DNA of 9,192 bases. Origin: Deltaproteobacteria bacterium. Lineage in GTDB: Bacteria; Bdellovibrionota; FAC87; UBA2466. The translations under genes were made by a program, and so were the position numbers. Position 1 is the stretch's first letter. Every line of letters begins with the position of its first letter. The notes under the pieces were generated by a model that saw only the letters and a program-made list of their open reading frames with translations, made no database searches and was not told where the DNA came from. The stretch lies in assembly GCA_013205415.1 (NCBI GenBank), contig JABMMY010000101.1, positions 1 to 9,192 of the forward strand, in the 5' to 3' direction. Positions 6,396 to 9,192 of the stretch are shown here, in pieces.

Positions 6396-6785
6396 CTAGC
6401 TCATGGCGGTAGGTTCTTCCGCCTCCTGTGGGTTTAATTGCCGTTTATAGGAGGTTCCAAATCGCAGACGCCGAATGAGTAGCTCCTCTATTTCTATCTT
6501 TTTTGTGAGGTTCCGAATCTCTTGAACTAAAGGATTCAGTTCGGTGAGAGTTAGATCCCCTTTTTGGATGTTGTAAAAGGTTTCCTGTCCTAATTGCTTA
6601 AAAAGTTTTTTTCGCTCAGATAATAGATATCCACCCTTTGCCAGTAACATTCCAATTCTCCAAGCTCGGGTAAACCAGAATCTAATAATATCTAGTTGAG
6701 TTCCGAACCATTCTAATTTGCTAAGTGCCATTTGGGCGGAATGTGTCTCGACTTTGTTTGGGTCTGATTGAGAAGAGTCTTCCAC
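6396..6785 (-). CDS. Unknown 129-residue protein heading the operon
   Basis: I do not recognise this protein. Residues 1-18 are acidic and polar. Residues 24-56 are rich in aromatic and basic residues (LEWFGTQLDIIRFWFTRAWR, then IGMLLAKGGYLL) and look like an amphipathic or membrane-touching helix rather than a clean transmembrane span. Residues 56-108 are charged and helical (KKLFKQLG, LVQEIRNLTKKIEIEELLIR), compatible with a coiled coil, ending in a basic stretch. There is no signal peptide. The start is GTG at 6785, supported by AAGGAG five bases upstream; an ATG at residue 19 is a weaker alternative. It is eight bases before the isovaleryl-type dehydrogenase, so it is co-transcribed with the two dehydrogenases, pgi and the cyclase. 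A scaffold or membrane anchor for operon partners is conceivable but unproven. Confidence 0.75.
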   Translation of the reverse strand: MEDSSQSDPNKVETHSAQMALSKLEWFGTQLDIIRFWFTRAWRIGMLLAKGGYLLSERKKLFKQLGQETFYNIQKGDLTLTELNPLVQEIRNLTKKIEIEELLIRRLRFGTSYKRQLNPQEAEEPTAMS

Positions 6786-6843
6786 TAGCGCTCCTTCGAA
6801 AGTAAGGTGTGATTAGGTTTTCTGGACTCAATAACTACCTCTG

Positions 6844-6872
6844 TTTTTACTCCTCCTGGCGCTGTGTTTCAA
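6844..6872 (-). promoter_or_regulatory. Promoter candidate of the five-gene operon
   Basis: TTGAAA (6872-6867) and TAAAAA (6849-6844) on the minus strand are separated by 17 bases. The -35 matches five of six consensus bases and the -10 four. It lies between the terminator of the previous gene and the first operon start at 6785, leaving a leader of about 50 bases that ends in AAGGAG. Position supports it more than sequence. Confidence 0.4.
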
Positions 6873-6900
6873 ATTATTTTTACCAACTAGGAATCGGAAT

Positions 6901-6938
6901 AGGAAATAAAGGAAAAGCCCTGGAGAAACCAGGGCTTT
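6901..6938 (-). terminator. Intrinsic terminator of the 133-residue gene
   Basis: On the minus strand AAAGCCCTGG (6938-6929) pairs perfectly with CCAGGGCTTT (6923-6914) around a five-base loop. A T-rich tail (TCCTTTATTT) follows. It starts 38 bases after the stop of the upstream gene. On the plus strand the stem is followed by GGAAAA, so it should act only leftward. It cleanly separates the 133-residue gene from the operon promoter. Confidence 0.8.
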
Positions 6939-6976
6939 GGAAAATAGGCCAATTAATCTCACCGCTGGCCCTAAGG

Positions 6977-7378
6977 TTAAGCGACCTTAAGAAAGGGCAT
7001 CTTTTCCCCTGGATACCAATTACGATTCATTTGACGGTATTTTTTTGTTTCACGCTCCACCAATTGCTCATACCTGCGGCTGTGCTGTGTCAAAACACGA
7101 TTAATGAAGTTGTAGTATTGTTTGTACAGGTGGCCTCCCATAAAGCTGGTGAACCAATCGGCAGGGCAGTGGCTTCCTACCGTAAATTTTTTATTAAATT
7201 TTGTAATCTCGGTATTCATAAGATTGAACCATTCGTTGGCCTCAGTGGCATGAATAAAATTTCCAATAAAAATAGGTTTAGGAGTCCCGTTGGTGAAGCC
7301 GGCCTCCCATCCGGTGCCTAGATCCTTCAGATAGGCGGTGAAGTCATTTTTTCCATTTTTGTAGGTCTTAACTTTCAT
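6977..7378 (-). CDS. Unknown basic 133-residue protein
   Basis: I do not recognise a named domain. Residues 1-45 look like short beta strands (MKVKTYKNGKNDFTAYLKDL, GWEAGFTNG, PIFIGNFIH). Residues 46-120 are helical and very rich in Tyr, Phe, Trp, Lys and Arg (LYKQYYNFINRVLTQHSRRY, ETKKYRQMNRNW). GSHCPADWF (68-76) holds the only cysteine. The protein is strongly basic, has no signal peptide or membrane span, and ends in a short hydrophobic tail. The start ATG has AAGGAG five bases upstream, and a strong intrinsic terminator follows the stop, so it is a single-gene transcription unit. No convincing promoter was seen in the 184 bases between it and the divergent VOC gene. A longer open frame on the opposite strand is judged to be a shadow. 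Nucleic-acid binding would fit the charge but is a guess. Confidence 0.8.
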   Translation of the reverse strand: MKVKTYKNGKNDFTAYLKDLGTGWEAGFTNGTPKPIFIGNFIHATEANEWFNLMNTEITKFNKKFTVGSHCPADWFTSFMGGHLYKQYYNFINRVLTQHSRRYEQLVERETKKYRQMNRNWYPGEKMPFLKVA

Positions 7379-7562
7379 GTGTGCTCCTTAATGAAACGAT
7401 ATAATGGGTCGTGATTCCTAGACTGTTATTCTTATCGGAGCAATGGGATTAGAGTTGAGTGAAGAAACTGGCACAATCCAAAGCGCCTAGCATCTCAAAT
7501 TTTTAAAAATAATTATGTCGAAAACAAACTTATTTAGAGTAGGTTAAACTGGAGGAGAAGGT

Positions 7563-7964
7563 ATGATTCAAGCCTGTTCACATCTAGTTATTTCTGCGGA
7601 GAGTGTTGAAAACATGAAGACGTTTTTTTCTACTCTCTTTTCAGTGTCGCCCCATTTTTCAAATTCAGAATTTTGTGAGTTTGTACTTCCAAGCCGATTT
7701 CGAATCGCCTTTTTCAAACCCATGGGAAAGGCAGCTCAGTTTTTTTCTCTTCCGAAAGAACGATCTCAGGTTTCCTACGGAGTGACCGTTAAAAATGTGG
7801 AGCAAACCTATCAAAAAGCACTGGAGATGAAACTAAACTTAAGTGGACCTCCAAAGGACCATCCCTGGGGAGAGAAAAGTTTTCTTGTGATCGATGTGGA
7901 AAATAATCGGTGGGAGATTACCCAGTCGCCCTCTGAGGATGGGCTTTTAGTCGATATTAAGTGA
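7563..7964 (+). CDS. VOC superfamily (glyoxalase/bleomycin-resistance fold) protein
   Basis: This 133-residue protein is the only plus-strand gene here. It shows the two beta-alpha-beta-beta-beta halves of the vicinal-oxygen-chelate fold. The first half is HLVISAESVENMKTFFSTLF (7-26) followed by FCEFVLPSRFRIAFF. The second is VSYGVTVKNVEQTYQKALEM (70-89), then HPWGEKSFLVIDVENNRWEI (100-119). PWGEKSFLVIDVENN corresponds to the common PWGxRxFyvxDPdGN motif. His7 and Glu118 sit where metal ligands often occur in the first and last strands. The family includes glyoxalase I, dioxygenases and antibiotic-binding proteins; the substrate cannot be told from sequence. The start is well fixed by GGAGGAG five bases upstream. 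It is divergent from the 133-residue basic protein gene and convergent with the DUF547 gene, with only 17 bases between their stops. Confidence 0.85.
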   Translation: MIQACSHLVISAESVENMKTFFSTLFSVSPHFSNSEFCEFVLPSRFRIAFFKPMGKAAQFFSLPKERSQVSYGVTVKNVEQTYQKALEMKLNLSGPPKDHPWGEKSFLVIDVENNRWEITQSPSEDGLLVDIK

Positions 7965-7981
7965 AAAGCTGGGGGCAGATA

Positions 7982-8794
7982 TTACTGCAATCGTCCTGGT
8001 TTATTATTGAGTGTCCATTCGTATTCTAAAAAGGAAATAGAGGTCTCTTCGTTAATGGTGTCCTGAATATTTTTGGCTAAATATTTTTTCACAAAGTTTT
8101 TTACGTCTCCTGCATCGCGCTTAAAATCTCCATCGAACCAATCAAAAATTTTTGATAGATAGAGTTTGTTCTCCTTTTTATCGTAACGATTTCTAAAGGG
8201 GTCGGATAAAAACTGCTGTCCCTGTTGGTCTAATTGTTGAGATACTAAGCTAGAGGTATAGGCCTCAGATCGTAAAAAGGGGCAGCTCACAGCGCCACAT
8301 ACCAAGGCAAAGTGAACTCTAGCGTCCTTGAAAATGGGTCTTAGGGTATCGTGTTCAAGTTCATCAAGGGTGACCGGCCTTCCCATGGCCTCTAGGGTGA
8401 ACTTTTTTCCTTTGATCTCATATTCGGAAATTTTCCATTGTTTAGATTTCTTACTAAGAAAGGATCCTCCCACCAAGGCCCCTATATCTCGAATCGATTC
8501 TACAGGATAAAAATCGGTGATTAATTTTAAGGTGTAGGCATTATAGGCATTCATTAAGTAGGCCATCTGCTCGTTTCTTGGGAATTTTTCATATTGGTCT
8601 TTGGTCACCGATTTGATTTGAAGAATGTAGTTATCGAGGGTAATCGCATCGGCCTTGATGCCTTCATAATTCACGACCCCTGAAGACACATTTTTTTTAA
8701 GGAGGCCTGTGAAAAGTGCATGCGTACTATCGTAGGCCCCAAGAAGACTAAAGCTCCAAAGACAGAATAGTAATGCTATTTTATTTTTTTTCAC
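7982..8794 (-). CDS. Exported DUF547-domain protein
   Basis: The 270-residue product begins with a Sec signal peptide (residues 1-20, KKNKIALLFCLWSFSLLGA, cleavage likely after Ala20). Cys11 is not in a lipobox, so it is probably periplasmic, not a lipoprotein. The rest is a full-length DUF547 domain: VNYEGIK (41-47), YLMNAYNAYTLKLITDFYPV (79-98), the DELEHDTLR block (144-152), VHFALVCGAVSCPFL (160-174), LYLSKIFDWFDGDF (211-224) and ISFLEYEWTLN (253-263). The two conserved cysteines, 166 and 171, are retained. No activity is firmly established for this family that I can name. The start is GTG with AAGGA seven bases upstream. It lies 84 bases after a TPR-like gene on the same strand and could share its transcript; I see no clear terminator between them. 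Confidence 0.9.
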   Translation of the reverse strand: MKKNKIALLFCLWSFSLLGAYDSTHALFTGLLKKNVSSGVVNYEGIKADAITLDNYILQIKSVTKDQYEKFPRNEQMAYLMNAYNAYTLKLITDFYPVESIRDIGALVGGSFLSKKSKQWKISEYEIKGKKFTLEAMGRPVTLDELEHDTLRPIFKDARVHFALVCGAVSCPFLRSEAYTSSLVSQQLDQQGQQFLSDPFRNRYDKKENKLYLSKIFDWFDGDFKRDAGDVKNFVKKYLAKNIQDTINEETSISFLEYEWTLNNKPGRLQ

Positions 8795-8878
8795 AGCGAG
8801 TTCCTTTTTACCGAAAGCAGATCTTGTTGTTTTTAGTGCCTCTTAGATTTACACCCCGCTTTGTAGAGATAGCGAGAT

Positions 8879-9192
8879 CTAATATTTAATCATGTCTGCT
8901 TCGGGCATGAAAAGTACAAGAGTATCTGGGCGTAATTTAAGTTCTCTAAAACTAGAGAGTTTCTCTAAACTGTCTAGAGTGGCATTCACTAGGGGAATCT
9001 CCAATTCGATTTCGGCCTCTTTGAGTACCTTTTCCAGATGATGACGTGCATCGTCTTTATCGCCGCGATTGGCCGCAATTCGTCCCAGATAATAATGGCC
9101 TAGTAATTTATAGTGAGGATAGGATAGCTCTTCACATTTCTTAAAGGAGATTTCAGCCGAAAAAAAATCATGAGCCTTTAGTGCCATCATCC
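8879..9192 (-). CDS. TPR-like protein, C-terminal part, cut by window edge
   Basis: The frame is open to the right edge and reads leftward to a TAG at 8879. The visible 103 residues contain at least one tetratricopeptide-like helix pair. ALKAHDFFSAEISFKKCEEL and LLGHYYLGRIAANRGDKDDA show the alternating Leu/Tyr/Gly/Ala pattern and the Gly-Asp turn of TPR repeats. A helical region and a hydrophobic end (DTLVLFMPEADMIKY) follow. The ATG pair at the edge (9190 and 9187) might be a start, but it falls inside what looks like a repeat with no visible ribosome-binding site, so the gene most likely begins outside the window. TPR proteins are protein-binding scaffolds; the partner is unknown. It lies upstream of the DUF547 gene on the same strand. 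Confidence 0.65.
   Translation of the reverse strand, partial: MMALKAHDFFSAEISFKKCEELSYPHYKLLGHYYLGRIAANRGDKDDARHHLEKVLKEAEIELEIPLVNATLDSLEKLSSFRELKLRPDTLVLFMPEADMIKY

Noticed and set aside
6809..7321. A 170-codon plus-strand open frame, longer than the gene opposite it
   Set aside because: It runs through the strong leftward terminator and lies antisense to the 133-residue gene, which has a good ribosome-binding site and a plausible protein. The plus-strand translation shows no recognisable domain pattern.
7499..7510. Perfect palindrome ATTTTTAAAAAT upstream of the VOC gene
   Set aside because: Simple A/T palindromes are frequent by chance in AT-rich spacers, and no promoter elements align with it convincingly.
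7965..7981. Search for a shared terminator between the convergent VOC and DUF547 genes
   Set aside because: The 17-base gap holds no inverted repeat; any termination must lie within the opposite gene or be factor-dependent.
8940..8980. Inverted repeat TAGAGA-GTT-TCTCTA near the end of the TPR-like gene
   Set aside because: It lies inside coding sequence for Ser-Ser-Phe-Arg, is AT-rich and short, and has no T-tract, so it reads as coding coincidence.

Overview
The window is a gene-dense, moderately AT-rich bacterial chromosome segment. Nearly everything lies on the minus strand. I favour a member of the Bdellovibrionota (Bdellovibrio-like bacteria). The main reason is a soluble FHA-GGDEF diguanylate cyclase with the layout of Bdellovibrio DgcB, set among short proteins of unknown function. 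This placement is an inference from domain layout, not from a marker gene.

Layout, left to right. (a) 1-429: a type II toxin-antitoxin module read leftward. A ribbon-helix-helix antitoxin overlaps, by GTGA, a Doc/Fic-family toxin cut off by the window edge. A good promoter with two 10-bp-spaced AATGTA repeats in its spacer precedes it. (b) 601-1677: a secreted beta-propeller-like protein of unknown function. (c) 1841-6785: a tight five-gene run transcribed right to left. It encodes a 129-aa unknown protein, an isovaleryl-CoA-dehydrogenase-type acyl-CoA dehydrogenase, a second divergent acyl-CoA dehydrogenase, glucose-6-phosphate isomerase (pgi) and the FHA-GGDEF cyclase. Gaps are 8, 5, -4 and 13 bases, so this is very probably an operon. 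A promoter candidate precedes the first gene. A second possible promoter, an extended -10 overlapping the pgi stop codon, sits directly before the cyclase. (d) 6977-7378: a 133-aa unknown protein followed by a strong intrinsic terminator that separates it from the operon. (e) 7563-7964: the only plus-strand gene, a small VOC (glyoxalase/bleomycin-resistance fold) protein. (f) 7982-8794: an exported DUF547 protein. (g) 8879-9192: the C-terminal part of a TPR-like protein running off the right edge.

How the genes may work together: the operon joins two flavin-dependent acyl-CoA oxidation steps (branched-chain amino acid or fatty acid breakdown) with a glycolysis/gluconeogenesis isomerase and a c-di-GMP synthase. 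That is suggestive of coupling between carbon supply and second-messenger signalling, but co-transcription is all the sequence shows. Five of the eleven protein starts that lie inside the window are GTG or TTG, and most starts are backed by clear Shine-Dalgarno sequences. The cyclase is the exception, with no Shine-Dalgarno.

No RNA genes, CRISPR arrays, insertion sequences or phage genes were seen, and no gene-free stretch exceeds 300 bases. I did not find a clearly new multi-gene system. The points most worth a second look are the cyclase's possible leaderless start and phospho-tail, the mismatched pair of acyl-CoA dehydrogenases, and the orphan small proteins.
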